The notes under the pieces are model-generated. The model searched no databases and was not told where the DNA came from. It worked only from the letters and a program-made list of their open reading frames with translations. Positions 25,879 through 34,594 of a DNA stretch of 64,000 bases are shown piece after piece. The translations under genes were made by a program, and so were the position numbers. Source of the DNA: Rhodovastum sp963714255 (GTDB lineage: Bacteria > Pseudomonadota > Alphaproteobacteria > Acetobacterales > Acetobacteraceae); contig CAVQNU010000013.1 in assembly GCA_963714255.1 (NCBI GenBank), forward strand, positions 62,001 to 126,000. Direction: 5' to 3'. How positions within the stretch are numbered: the stretch's first letter is position 1; every line of letters starts with the position of its first letter.

Positions 25879-26598
25879 ATGAGGCCACGGGCACGGCAGA
25901 TCGCTCTTTTTGGATATATTTTGATCGTGGCGACTGGCTTATTAATATTTATTGAGTTTGGCGTCGAGATCCAGGCTTATCTCCTGGCAATGCGAGGTTC
26001 CAAGGGATCGGCGGATGGGATGCAGCAGGTTATCGGGGCTGCGACGCTGTTCGCGGCATTTGCCGTCGGCATTTTTCTTTCGATTCCGGTAGGGCCACTG
26101 TTCTATATCGCTGCCGGGTATTTGTACGGACCTTTTGATGGCGCGATTTTCTCGGATTTCGCGGTTACCGCCGGCTCGGTGGCTGCGCTTTGTTTTTTTC
26201 GTCACACCGTTCCCAAAAGCGACGCGTTGAAGCGCGTGGCGGTTGGGAACGTTTCTATAACATTGCTTTTATTGCGCAGTTCTCCCTGGATTCCAAACCC
26301 GCTCATTACCGTGTTCTGCAGTGCATTCGATGTTGGCATCGTGACGTTCATGCTGACGACCTTCATCGGCACAATGCCTTTGATTGCCGTCTATACGCTC
26401 GCGGCCGGCCGGCTGCATGACCAACTCGATGTTTCGGTGCTCTATTCAGCTGATTTCGCCGTGGCGCTCGGCCTGTTGGGTGCCGTCTCGCTGCTTGGCT
26501 GCCTAAAGCCGCTGCGAACTGTGCTTGGCTATCTGCGGGCGGTCCAGGCGGGTGATGCAAGGGAGCGGGACGGGGGGCTGGGGAAGGCTGTCGGGTGA
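25879..26598 (+). CDS. VTT-domain (TVP38/DedA-like) membrane protein
   Basis: The product is 239 aa and strongly hydrophobic, with about six membrane segments, the first at residues 8-26. The VTT/SNARE-associated region is recognisable as LSIPVGPLFYIAAGYLYGPF, followed by a glycine-containing loop (VTAGSVAALCFF) and RSSPWIPNPLITVFCSAFDV. Such proteins act as lipid scramblases or transporters in the inner membrane. It starts 14 bp after the PLP enzyme, so the two form an operon. Its TGA is the first triplet of the adjacent hairpin repeat (GGTGAAGGAAGC). The charged tail KAVG ends abruptly at the repeat. Confidence 0.8.
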   Translation: MRPRARQIALFGYILIVATGLLIFIEFGVEIQAYLLAMRGSKGSADGMQQVIGAATLFAAFAVGIFLSIPVGPLFYIAAGYLYGPFDGAIFSDFAVTAGSVAALCFFRHTVPKSDALKRVAVGNVSITLLLLRSSPWIPNPLITVFCSAFDVGIVTFMLTTFIGTMPLIAVYTLAAGRLHDQLDVSVLYSADFAVALGLLGAVSLLGCLKPLRTVLGYLRAVQAGDARERDGGLGKAVG

Positions 26599-26756
26599 AG
26601 GAAGCAAGGCCAGGGCTCTGCCCTGGACCCGCCAAGGGGCAGTTGCCCCTTGGATCCCATCACTTTAAGGCAACTGCTTAAGTAGCGGGATCCAAGGGGC
26701 CACTGCCCCTTGGCGGGTCCAGGGCAGAGCCCTGGCCTTGCTTCCTTGACCCGCCC
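26594..26756. repeat. Head-to-head hairpin repeat pair with short TTAAG centre
   Basis: The left arm begins GGTGAAGGAAGCAAGGCC and carries CCAGGGCTCTGCCCTGG and CCAAGGGGCAGTTGCCCCTTGG. The centre is CACTTTAAGGCAACTGCTTAAG. The right arm mirrors the left and ends CCTTGCTTCCTTGACC. It lies between the VTT and SHOCT genes, both on the plus strand. The left arm matches the arm at 16075 almost base for base, including the stop codon of the preceding gene. Confidence 0.85.
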
Positions 26757-26803
26757 CCTCCACACCACAAGACAGCCTCGCCGCATCCCAGTAAGATGCC
26801 GCC

Positions 26804-27589
26804 ATGCAAGACCTGACCCCGGAGGGCCGCCGCGCCCTGGACGTTATCGCCCAGCGCCACGGCGTGAGCGCCGATGCCGCGCTGACCTTGCTTCACGCCG
26901 TCGCCGCCGGGGGGGGCACGATGGCGCAGTTCAGTCACCCGGAACTCGGCGGCATGGGCCAGTGGAGCGCTGGCGGCATGGTCATGGTCGGCGACATGTT
27001 CAACCACGGCCTGAAGCAACGCGTGGATGCACTGTGCTCGGATTTGGCCGCCATGTTGCGTGGCCCGCGTGTGTTCGTCCCGCGGCCGCAGCATGAAGGC
27101 GTCGGCGCCGCCGGTGCCTGGTGGCCGGATGGCCTCGGCACGCCCGCCGCCGCCGGAGGGCAGAACGACCTGCGCTACGCCTATTTCCCCGCCAGCCGCA
27201 GGCTGGCCATCCAGCAGGGCGGGCAGGTGCGCCTGTACGATACCGGCGATCACCAGATCGGCGGCGTCTCGCAGCAGCAGGGGGGTGGGCAGTCGCTTGT
27301 TTTCACCAGCCAGCGCGGCCCGGTGCGCCTGGCCGATCTGGCGCGCGCGGACACGGCGGTACCGGTTGCCCCGGTGCAGGCACCGGCTTCCCAGCCGGCT
27401 GCCCCCGAGCCACGCGCGGACTGGCCCGAGGGCGTGGCGCCGGTCGTATCCGTCCAGCCGCAAGGACCGCTACCGGCTGCGAGCGATCCGCTCGCGCTCA
27501 TCGAGCGGCTCGCTGAACTGCATCAGCGCGGCATTCTGTCCGATGAGGAATTCTTCACCAAAAAAACCGAACTGTTGCGCCGGCTGTAG
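26804..27589 (+). CDS. SHOCT-domain protein
   Basis: The product is 261 aa. The N-terminal part (LTPEGRRALDVIAQRHGVSA) resembles a small helical domain, followed by a Gly/Met-rich region (GGMGQWSAGGMVMVGDMFNH). The middle is beta-rich, the linker is Pro/Ala-rich, and a C-terminal SHOCT helix pair ends the protein (LALIERLAELHQRGILSDEE, then TKKTELLRRL). SHOCT modules are short oligomerisation segments found at the ends of many bacterial proteins. There is no signal peptide or membrane span, so it is probably cytoplasmic. It stands alone after a repeat pair. Function is unknown. Confidence 0.85.
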   Translation: MQDLTPEGRRALDVIAQRHGVSADAALTLLHAVAAGGGTMAQFSHPELGGMGQWSAGGMVMVGDMFNHGLKQRVDALCSDLAAMLRGPRVFVPRPQHEGVGAAGAWWPDGLGTPAAAGGQNDLRYAYFPASRRLAIQQGGQVRLYDTGDHQIGGVSQQQGGGQSLVFTSQRGPVRLADLARADTAVPVAPVQAPASQPAAPEPRADWPEGVAPVVSVQPQGPLPAASDPLALIERLAELHQRGILSDEEFFTKKTELLRRL

Positions 27590-27626
27590 TCGAAGCGGCC
27601 GGATCGCCCGATCCGGGCGGTTCGGC

Positions 27627-27812
27627 TTATCCGTTGACGGCGGAAGGGATCAGCCACTCGCCAACGCGGCGCAGCATCGCGCCCAGGCCGGCGGCCAGGG
27701 CGGAACGCTCGCCCGCCTGCCGGAGCATCGGCGCGGCATCCTGTTGCAAATGTTCCGACATCGTGTTCGGGAGAAGCATCGCCAGCTCCTCCTTGGTCGC
27801 GCGGGCGAACAT
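27627..27812 (-). CDS. Small hypothetical protein (61 aa)
   Basis: The frame reads MFARATKEELAMLLPNTMSE and HLQQDAAPMLRQAGERSALA, then an amphipathic helix ending RRVGEWLIPSAVNG. A G-rich stretch (GGGGGCC) precedes the ATG by about 8 bp. The composition looks protein-like (helical, balanced charge), unlike the Arg/Pro shadows elsewhere. It is convergent with the SHOCT gene and divergent from pepP. I recognise no family. It could be spurious. Confidence 0.4.
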   Translation of the reverse strand: MFARATKEELAMLLPNTMSEHLQQDAAPMLRQAGERSALAAGLGAMLRRVGEWLIPSAVNG

Positions 27813-28023
27813 GCGTTCAAGGCCCCCAGATTTCGGCCGTGGCGGGCGTCGTGCCTCGGTGCACTTCGTCGCGCGGCTTTTGTCGGGGAGAATATGGCGC
27901 GTGCCTGTAACGGGATTATTGCCAGCTCTCCAAATCAGGCATGCTTCTTTTGCGAATCTCGCTGGCCTGCCAACAGTAGAACGCCGTGCCGCCCGAAAAC
28001 TGCCATATTGAAAGCGCCGCACC

Positions 28024-29787
28024 ATGCATGACGCGCGCCTTGCCGCCCTCCGTGCCGAACTCGACCGCCGGGGTGTGCACGGTTTTATCCTCCCACGGGC
28101 CGACGAGCATCTCGGCGAATATGTTCCCGCCGCCGCCGAGCGCCTGGCCTGGCTGACCGGGTTTTCCGGCAGCGCCGGCCTGGCCGCCGTGCTGCCCGAC
28201 CGTGCCGCCGTGTTCACCGATGGGCGCTATGTTCTGCAACTGCAGGCGCAGTCCGATCCCGCCCTGTGGGAACGCCGCCACATGATCGAGGAGCCGCCGC
28301 AAGCCTGGCTCGCCGAGCATAGCCCGCCCGGCGCGCCCATCGGCTACGACCCGAAGCTGATCAGCGAGGAAGGGCTGCAGCGTTACCTCGACGCCGGGCT
28401 TGCCATGATCGCGCTCCCGGCCAATCCGGTCGATGCGATCTGGACCGACCGGCCCCCGCCGCCGCTCGCCGCCGCGGTGCCGCACGCGCTCGCCCAGGCG
28501 GGCCGCAGCAGCGCCGACAAGCGCGCCGACCTTGCCGCCACCCTGCGCAATGCCAAGCAGGATGCGGCCGTTCTCACCGACCCGGCCTCGATCGCCTGGC
28601 TGCTGAATATCCGCGGCGCCGACGTGCCATACACGCCCTTCGCCCTCGGCTTCGCCATTCTGCATGCCGACGCACGCACCGAACTGTTCATGGCGCCCGA
28701 GAAACTCCCCGATGCCACCCGGGCCTGGCTCGGCGAGGCGGTATCGGTGCAGCCGCGCGCCGCACTGCCGGCCGCCCTTGCCGGCCTGGCTGGACGCCGG
28801 GTGCGCGTGGATGCCGCCACCGCCCCGGTCTGGTTTGCCCAGACCCTGCGCGAGGCCGGCGCCACCGTGGCCGCCGGCATGGACCCCTGCCTGCTGCCCA
28901 AGGCGGCCAAGAACCCGGTCGAGCAGCAGGGCGCGCGCGCCGCGCATGTGCGCGACGCCGTCGCCGTCTGCCGCTTCCTGCACTGGCTCGACGGCGCCGC
29001 CGGCCAGACCACCGAACTGGACGCCGCCGCCCGCCTGCTCGCATTGCGCGCCCAGTCGCCCGAGTTCCGCGGCGAAAGTTTTCCGGCGATTTCCGGCGCC
29101 GGCGAGCATGGCGCGATCATCCACTACCGCGTAACGCCCGAGACGAACCGTCCGATCAATGCGGGCGAGCTCTACCTGATCGACTCCGGCGCCCAGTACG
29201 CCGACGGCACCACCGACATCACCCGCACGGTATGGACCGGCCCGGGCGAGGCGCCGGCGGAGCTGCGCGACCGGGTGACGCGGGTGCTGAAGGGCCACAT
29301 CGCCATCGCCATGCTGGTGTTTCCGCAGGGTGTGGCCGGCCCGCATCTCGATGCGTTCGCCCGTGCTTCCCTGTGGCGCGCCGGGCTGGATTACGACCAC
29401 GGCACCGGCCACGGCGTCGGCAGTTATTTGTCCGTGCACGAAGGCCCGGCCAGCCTCTCGCGCACGGCCAAACCGGTGCCGATTGGCGCCGGCTTTATCC
29501 TCTCCGACGAGCCCGGCTACTACGCCCCCGGCCAATACGGCATCCGCCTGGAAAATCTTCTTCTTGTCCAGCCGGCGGATTTGCCGGCGGCGAACAAGCC
29601 GTTCCTGCGGTTCGAAACGCTCACCCTGGCGCCGTTCGACCGCCGGCTGATCGAACGCGACCTGCTGACCGCCGAGGAAATCGCCTGGCTCGATGCCTAC
29701 CACGCGCGGGTGAATGCCGAGATCGGGCCGCTTCTGGACGAGGCGGCGCGGGATTGGCTTGCGGGTGCCTGCGCGAGGGTCGGGTAG
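28024..29787 (+). CDS. pepP: Aminopeptidase P family protein (Xaa-Pro aminopeptidase, M24B)
   Basis: This metallopeptidase removes N-terminal residues preceding proline. The product is 587 aa, the long three-domain form: two creatinase-like N-terminal domains (RLAWLTGFSGSAGLAAVL) and a C-terminal pita-bread catalytic domain. Metal ligands are visible: DSGAQYADGTTDITRTVW (two Asp), HGTGHGVGSYLSVHEGP (His), ILSDEPGYY (Glu) and GIRLENLLLV (Glu). The start is at 28024, with no strong upstream ribosome site. The TAG stop is inside a perfect hairpin shared with the convergent response regulator. Confidence 0.93.
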   Translation: MHDARLAALRAELDRRGVHGFILPRADEHLGEYVPAAAERLAWLTGFSGSAGLAAVLPDRAAVFTDGRYVLQLQAQSDPALWERRHMIEEPPQAWLAEHSPPGAPIGYDPKLISEEGLQRYLDAGLAMIALPANPVDAIWTDRPPPPLAAAVPHALAQAGRSSADKRADLAATLRNAKQDAAVLTDPASIAWLLNIRGADVPYTPFALGFAILHADARTELFMAPEKLPDATRAWLGEAVSVQPRAALPAALAGLAGRRVRVDAATAPVWFAQTLREAGATVAAGMDPCLLPKAAKNPVEQQGARAAHVRDAVAVCRFLHWLDGAAGQTTELDAAARLLALRAQSPEFRGESFPAISGAGEHGAIIHYRVTPETNRPINAGELYLIDSGAQYADGTTDITRTVWTGPGEAPAELRDRVTRVLKGHIAIAMLVFPQGVAGPHLDAFARASLWRAGLDYDHGTGHGVGSYLSVHEGPASLSRTAKPVPIGAGFILSDEPGYYAPGQYGIRLENLLLVQPADLPAANKPFLRFETLTLAPFDRRLIERDLLTAEEIAWLDAYHARVNAEIGPLLDEAARDWLAGACARVG

Positions 29788-29817
29788 GAAGGCCAGGGCT
29801 CTGCCCTGGCCTTCCTA
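29785..29817. terminator. 15-bp perfect hairpin holding the stop codons of both convergent genes
   Basis: Bases 29785-29799 pair perfectly with 29803-29817 around TCT. The left end TAG is the pepP stop, and the right end CTA is the TAG stop of the response regulator on the minus strand. It has the core GGCCAGGGC of the dispersed repeat, without a second hairpin. It probably works as a bidirectional 3' end. Confidence 0.75.
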
Positions 29818-30570
29818 TCCTTCCAGCACCCGAAACTGCCCCGGCTCAGCGATCAGGTACCCATGCCGCCCAGCGAAAAGCACCGCGCTCTCCGATGCCC
29901 CCAGCAACGCAAGCTTGCCGCGCAGCGCATCCACAAGCCGGTCAACGCTGCCGTCATCCTCCCGCGCCTTTCGTTTGAGCGCCGTCTGGCTGAGCATCTC
30001 GCGTGACACGCTGGTGCCGTCCGCCTCGAGCAGCGCACCGAGCAGCACGGCCTCTTCCCCGGTCAGGGTGATGGCGGTGTCGTTGGGGCCAGTCAGCAGG
30101 TGCCGCGCGAGGTCGAGGGTCAGGCTGGTACCGACCTCCGCATGATTCGGCTCGGCGCGCGTCAGGCGGCGGTGCACCGCACGGATGCGGGCGGCGAGTT
30201 CCGGCGGCGAGACCGGCTTGACGATGTAGTCGTCGGCGCCGGTGTCCAGCCCGGCGATCAGGCTTGTCTCGGCCGTGTCGCCGGTGACCACGATCACTCC
30301 GCAATCGGCCTCGCGGGCGAACTGCATCACCAGTTGCATCCCGTCCATATCGGGCAGCCCCAGGTCGACCAAGGCCACATCAGGCCGGAACGCGACCTTG
30401 GCGGCGATGGCATCGGCGCCGGTGAAGGCGACACGCGTCTGCATGTTCGCATCGTTCAGTGCGTCCGCCATGGCCGTCGCCACGATCGGGCTGTCGTCCA
30501 CGATCAGCACCCGTAAGCGCGCAGCACCGCCGTCCGGATGATTCACATGGAACGCCGTTGTTCCCATCAC
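29815..30570 (-). CDS. Two-component response regulator (receiver plus winged-helix-like output)
   Basis: The product is 251 aa. The receiver domain covers residues about 19-135: VLIVDDSP (acidic pocket), VALVDLGLPDMDG (phospho-accepting Asp), VIVVTGD (Thr) and DDYIVKPVSP (Lys). The C-terminal domain (residues about 150-240: SLTLDLARHLL, ITLTGEEAVLLGALLEADG, DGSVDRLVDALRGKL, FAGRHGYLIAEP) has the layout of OmpR/PhoB winged helices. No histidine kinase is adjacent, so it is an orphan here. Upstream, 88 bp separate it from ligA on the same strand. The stop lies in the hairpin shared with pepP. Confidence 0.88.
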   Translation of the reverse strand: MMGTTAFHVNHPDGGAARLRVLIVDDSPIVATAMADALNDANMQTRVAFTGADAIAAKVAFRPDVALVDLGLPDMDGMQLVMQFAREADCGVIVVTGDTAETSLIAGLDTGADDYIVKPVSPPELAARIRAVHRRLTRAEPNHAEVGTSLTLDLARHLLTGPNDTAITLTGEEAVLLGALLEADGTSVSREMLSQTALKRKAREDDGSVDRLVDALRGKLALLGASESAVLFAGRHGYLIAEPGQFRVLEG

Positions 30571-30658
30571 TCCCCCGTGCCGCGGGCCGGCATCTCCCGA
30601 CCCGGCCGGCGAGGCGACTTTGGCACGCGCAGAACCGGCCCGTCATCCTGGAACATCG

Positions 30659-32737
30659 CTACAGCGGCTGCCCGGCGAGGCTCCGCCACTCGGCTTCGGT
30701 GATGATGCGCACGCCCAGTTCGGCCGCCTTGCGGGCTTTCGACCCGGCATCGGCGCCGACCACCACCAGGTCGGTCTTTTTCGACACGCTCTCGGTCACC
30801 CGCGCGCCGAGTTTTTCCGCCATGGCTTTCGCTTCCGGGCGGGTCAGGGTTGCCAGCGTGCCGGTGAACACCACCACCTTGCCCGCCAGTTCCCCGCCGC
30901 CGCCGGCCTGTTCGGCCGGCTCGATCGTCAGCATCCCCGCCAGCTCGTCGATGGTGTCGATATTGCGCTTCTCGGCGAAGAACTCGGCCAGTTCCTCGGC
31001 GATCGCCGGGCCGATGCCGACGATGTTGCCGAGGTCGCTGCGCGCCTCCGAGCCAATCTGCACCGCCGCCAGCATCTGCTCCCGCCACGCGGCGAAACTC
31101 CCGTAGTTGCGGGCCAGCAGTTTGGCGTTGTTTTCGCCGATGCGGCGGATGCCGAGCGCGTAGATGAAGCGGGCGAGCGGAATGCGCCGGCGGGCGCGGA
31201 TGGCGGCCGAGAGATTGCGGGCGGACAACTCACCCCAGCCCTCGCGCTTGGCGATGTCGGCCTCGTGCGCGGGCAGGCGGAAAATATCGGCGGGCGAGGC
31301 GATCAGCCCGTCGGCGTGGAACTCGCGAATGGTTTTCTCGCCCAGCCCCTCGATGTCGAAGGCGGCGCGGGAGACGAAATGGATCAGCCGTTCCTCGACC
31401 TGGGCCGAGCACACCAGCCCGCCGGTGCAGCGGCGCACCACCTCGCCGGGCGGGCGGACGGCGAGGCTGCCGCAGACCGGGCAATGGTCCGGAAAGACGT
31501 AGGGCAGGGCGCCCGGCGGCCGGCGCCCGGCCACCACGGCGACGATCTGCGGGATCACGTCGCCGGCGCGCTGCAGCACCACGGTGTCGCCGATGCGCAC
31601 GTCCTTGCGGGCGATTTCGTCCTCGTTGTGCAGCGTGGCGTTGCGCACCAGCACCCCGCCCACATTCACCGGCGTGAGCCGCGCGACCGGGGTCAGGGCG
31701 CCGGTGCGGCCGACCTGGATATCGATGCCCTCCAGCACGGTGGTGGCCTGTTCGGCGGGGAATTTCCAGGCGATCGCCCAGCGCGGCGCGCGGCCGACGA
31801 AGCCCAGCCGGCGCTGCAGCGACAGATCGTCGATTTTGTAGACCACGCCGTCGATGTCGTAGGGCAGGGCGGCCCGCCGCTCGGCCATGTCGGCCTGGAA
31901 GGCGCCGGCTTCTGCCTCGCTCGCCAGCAGCTTCGACAGCGGGTTCACCGTGAAGCCCCAAGCGCGTAGCCGCTCCAGCCATTGCCAGTGGGTATCTGCC
32001 GGCATTTCGCTCGCCTCGCCCATGGCGTAGGCGAACATCGACAGCGGGCGCGTGGCGGTGATGCCTGCGTCGAGCTGGCGCAGCCCGCCGGCGGCGGCAT
32101 TGCGCGGGTTGGCGAAGATCTTCTCCCCGGCCGCTTCCTGGGCCGCGTTCAGCGCCAGGAAGTCGGCCTTGGTCATGAACACCTCGCCGCGGATTTCGAT
32201 GCGTGCCGGGGCGGGGCCGTTCAATTGCTTCGGAATCGCGCGCAGGGTCAGGACGTTGGCGGTCACGTCCTCGCCTTCCAGCCCGTCGCCGCGGGTGGCG
32301 CCGCGCAGCAGGCGACCATCCTCGTAGGTCAGCGATATTGACAGCCCGTCGATCTTCGGCTCGCCGACGAAGCCGAGGGGCTCGTTTTTCAGCCCCAGGA
32401 AGCGGCGCGCCCGGTCGCAGAACTCGGCGAAATCAGCGGCATCGAAGGCGTTGTCGAGCGACAGCATGGGCACGCCATGCCGCAGCTTGGCGAACCCGCC
32501 GGAAGGCGCCGCGCCGACGCGGCGCGAGGGCGAATCGGGCCGCACGAGGGCCGGAAATGCCGCTTCGATCGCCGCGTTGCGGCGGCGCAGGGCGTCGTAT
32601 TCGGCGTCGGTGATCTCGGGGGTGTCGCGTTCGTGGTAGGCGCGATCGTGCCGCGCGATCTCGGCGGCCAGGCGCGCCAGTTCGGCTGCGGCTTCGGGTT
32701 CGGTGAGGGTGTGGACTGGCTTTTCTTTTTCCGCCAT
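30659..32737 (-). CDS. ligA: NAD-dependent DNA ligase
   Basis: LigA seals nicks in duplex DNA using NAD, in replication and repair. The product is 692 aa, typical. The Ia domain is at the N-terminus. The adenylation site is FVGEPKIDGLSISLTYEDG (KxDG lysine). The OB fold and the zinc finger follow (CPVCGSLA ... RCTGGLVCSAQ, four Cys). Helix-hairpin-helix repeats and a C-terminal BRCT domain (GKVVVFTGTLATLTRPEAKA) complete it. The start ATG lies about 20 bp from the outer edge of a repeat pair that separates it from recN. Confidence 0.97.
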   Translation of the reverse strand: MAEKEKPVHTLTEPEAAAELARLAAEIARHDRAYHERDTPEITDAEYDALRRRNAAIEAAFPALVRPDSPSRRVGAAPSGGFAKLRHGVPMLSLDNAFDAADFAEFCDRARRFLGLKNEPLGFVGEPKIDGLSISLTYEDGRLLRGATRGDGLEGEDVTANVLTLRAIPKQLNGPAPARIEIRGEVFMTKADFLALNAAQEAAGEKIFANPRNAAAGGLRQLDAGITATRPLSMFAYAMGEASEMPADTHWQWLERLRAWGFTVNPLSKLLASEAEAGAFQADMAERRAALPYDIDGVVYKIDDLSLQRRLGFVGRAPRWAIAWKFPAEQATTVLEGIDIQVGRTGALTPVARLTPVNVGGVLVRNATLHNEDEIARKDVRIGDTVVLQRAGDVIPQIVAVVAGRRPPGALPYVFPDHCPVCGSLAVRPPGEVVRRCTGGLVCSAQVEERLIHFVSRAAFDIEGLGEKTIREFHADGLIASPADIFRLPAHEADIAKREGWGELSARNLSAAIRARRRIPLARFIYALGIRRIGENNAKLLARNYGSFAAWREQMLAAVQIGSEARSDLGNIVGIGPAIAEELAEFFAEKRNIDTIDELAGMLTIEPAEQAGGGGELAGKVVVFTGTLATLTRPEAKAMAEKLGARVTESVSKKTDLVVVGADAGSKARKAAELGVRIITEAEWRSLAGQPL

Positions 32738-32756
32738 GGCTGCCTCATCGGTTCAG

Positions 32757-32903
32757 AAGGAAGGCCAGGGCTCTGCCCTGGACCCGCAAGGGGCCGAAAG
32801 GCCCCTTGACCCCATTACTTAAGCAGGGGTTCCAAGGGGCTATGCCCCTTGGTGGGGTCCAGGGGCAACGCCCCTGGCGGGGTTCGGGGCAGCGCCCCGA
32901 TCA
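32757..32903. repeat. Head-to-head hairpin repeat pair between recN and ligA, one arm translated as the RecN tail
   Basis: The left arm has GGCCAGGGCTCTGCCCTGG and CAAGGGGCCGAAAGGCCCCTTG. The centre is CATTACTTAAGCAGGGG. The right arm has three hairpins (AAGGGGCTATGCCCCTT, CAGGGGCAACGCCCCTG and GGGGCAGCGCCCC). The recN frame passes through the right arm and stops at the centre, at the TAA near 32815. Confidence 0.85.
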
Positions 32904-34572
32904 AACTCTCCGCCGCCGCCCGCGCAGCCTCCGTCACCGTCTCCCCTGCCAGCATCCGCGCGATCTCCTCGCGCCGTGCCGCCCCGTCCAGCACCTCCAC
33001 CCGCGTCTCCGCCCGCCCATCCGAGGTCAGCTTGGCCACCCGCAAATGCGCCGCCCCGCGCGCCGCCACCTGCGGGCTGTGCGTCACCAGCAGCACCTGC
33101 ACCCGCTCGGCCACCCGCGCCAGCCGCTCGCCCACCGCCGCCGCGGTGGCGCCGCCCACGCCCGAATCCACCTCGTCGAACACCAGCGTCGGCACCGGCG
33201 AGGCGCCGGCCAGCACCACTTTCAGCGCCAGCATCAGCCGCGACAGCTCCCCGCCTGACGCCACCCGCGCCAGCGGCCCTGGCTCCTGGCCGGGGTTGGT
33301 GGCGATCAGGAAACGCACCGCATCCGCCCCGGCCGGACCCCAGGCGCTTTCCTCCAGCGCGGCAATGGAGGTGACGAAACGCGCACGCTCCAGCCGCAGC
33401 GGCGGCAACTCCGCGGCGACCGCCCGGTCCAGCCGCTCCGCCGCCGCCCGGCGCGCCGCGGTCAACTCCGCGGTCGCCGCCACATACGCCGCCCGCGCCG
33501 CCGCCGCCGCCGCTTCCAGTTCGCCGATGCGCGCAGCCCCGGTTTCCAGCGCCGCCAGCCTTGCGGCCAGCGTGTCGAACAGCGCGGGTAGCTCGGCCAC
33601 CGCCACCTGGTGCTTGCGGGCGGCGGCACGCAGGGCGAACAGCCGCTCTTCGGCCTGCTCCAGCCGGCGTGGATCGGCATCCGCCGCCTCGGCCAGCCGG
33701 GTCAGCAGGGTTTCGGCTTCGGCCAGCGCCTCCTCGGCCCGCTCCAGCGCGCCGAGCGCCGCGGCGACCGGGTCGGCTTGCGCCGGCTCGGCCGGCAACA
33801 GCCGCTGCAACGTTCGCGCCGCCGCGCGCAGCGAGGCCGCCGGACCGGGGCTGCGGCGGTCGCGCGGTGCCAGCTCGGTGAGGGTCGCGGCGATCGCCTC
33901 GGCGCGCTTCTCGCCCTGCTGCAGCGCCTGACGCTCGGCCGCCAGACGTTCTTCCTCGCCCGGCTCGGGGCGCAGTGTGACCAGTTCCTCCACCGCGTGG
34001 CGCAACCAGTCCTCGTCACGCTGCGCCGCCGCCACGGCCTCCCGCGCTTGTGCAAGCTCGGCGGCGGCGGCACGCCAGGCGCGCCAGCGCTGCCCGGCCG
34101 CCGCGCGCAGCGCCGGCGCCACCGCGAACGCATCCAGCAGCGCCGCATGGCCAGAGGGATCGGCCAGCCCCATCTGGTCGTGCTGGCCCTGCACCTCGAC
34201 CAGCAGCGCGCCGATCCGGCGCAGCAGGGTCGCCCCCACGGGCTGGTCGTTGACGAAGGCCCGACTGCGGCCGTCGCCGCCCAGCACCCGGCGCAGCACC
34301 ACCTCGTCCTCGGCCGCGATGCCCTGTTCGGCCAGAACTGCGAGCGCCGGGTGGCCGGGCGAGGGGGCGAAGGCGGCCGTCACGCTGGCCTGCGCGGCGC
34401 CGCGGCGCACCAACCCCTGCTCGGCCCGGGCACCCAGCGCCAGCCCCAGGCTGTCCAGCAGGATCGATTTGCCGGCGCCGGTCTCGCCGGTCAGAACGCT
34501 GAGGCCGGGGCCGAACCCAAGGTCCAGCCGCTCGATCAGCACCACATCGCGGATCGAGAGCGCGGTGAGCAA
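32815..34572 (-). CDS. recN: DNA repair protein RecN
   Basis: This is an SMC-like ATPase acting in double-strand break repair. The product is 585 aa. Walker A is VLTGETGAGKSILLDSLG. A central coiled coil follows, rich in Ala/Glu/Arg. The ABC signature is ASGGELSRLMLALKVVL, and Walker B is LVFDEVDSGVGG. The H-loop region is VLLVTHSPQVAA. The last ~28 residues lie in a hairpin repeat and contain PPGALPLDPTKG, shared with the Ppx tail. The native end is probably around AAAESLIGALP. It follows bamD by 22 bp on the same strand, the usual alphaproteobacterial order lpxC-bamD-recN-ligA. Confidence 0.95.
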   Translation of the reverse strand: MLTALSIRDVVLIERLDLGFGPGLSVLTGETGAGKSILLDSLGLALGARAEQGLVRRGAAQASVTAAFAPSPGHPALAVLAEQGIAAEDEVVLRRVLGGDGRSRAFVNDQPVGATLLRRIGALLVEVQGQHDQMGLADPSGHAALLDAFAVAPALRAAAGQRWRAWRAAAAELAQAREAVAAAQRDEDWLRHAVEELVTLRPEPGEEERLAAERQALQQGEKRAEAIAATLTELAPRDRRSPGPAASLRAAARTLQRLLPAEPAQADPVAAALGALERAEEALAEAETLLTRLAEAADADPRRLEQAEERLFALRAAARKHQVAVAELPALFDTLAARLAALETGAARIGELEAAAAAARAAYVAATAELTAARRAAAERLDRAVAAELPPLRLERARFVTSIAALEESAWGPAGADAVRFLIATNPGQEPGPLARVASGGELSRLMLALKVVLAGASPVPTLVFDEVDSGVGGATAAAVGERLARVAERVQVLLVTHSPQVAARGAAHLRVAKLTSDGRAETRVEVLDGAARREEIARMLAGETVTEAARAAAESLIGALPRTPPGALPLDPTKGHSPLEPLLK

Positions 34573-34594
34573 GCGGGACCGCCGGGGCGCCGGC

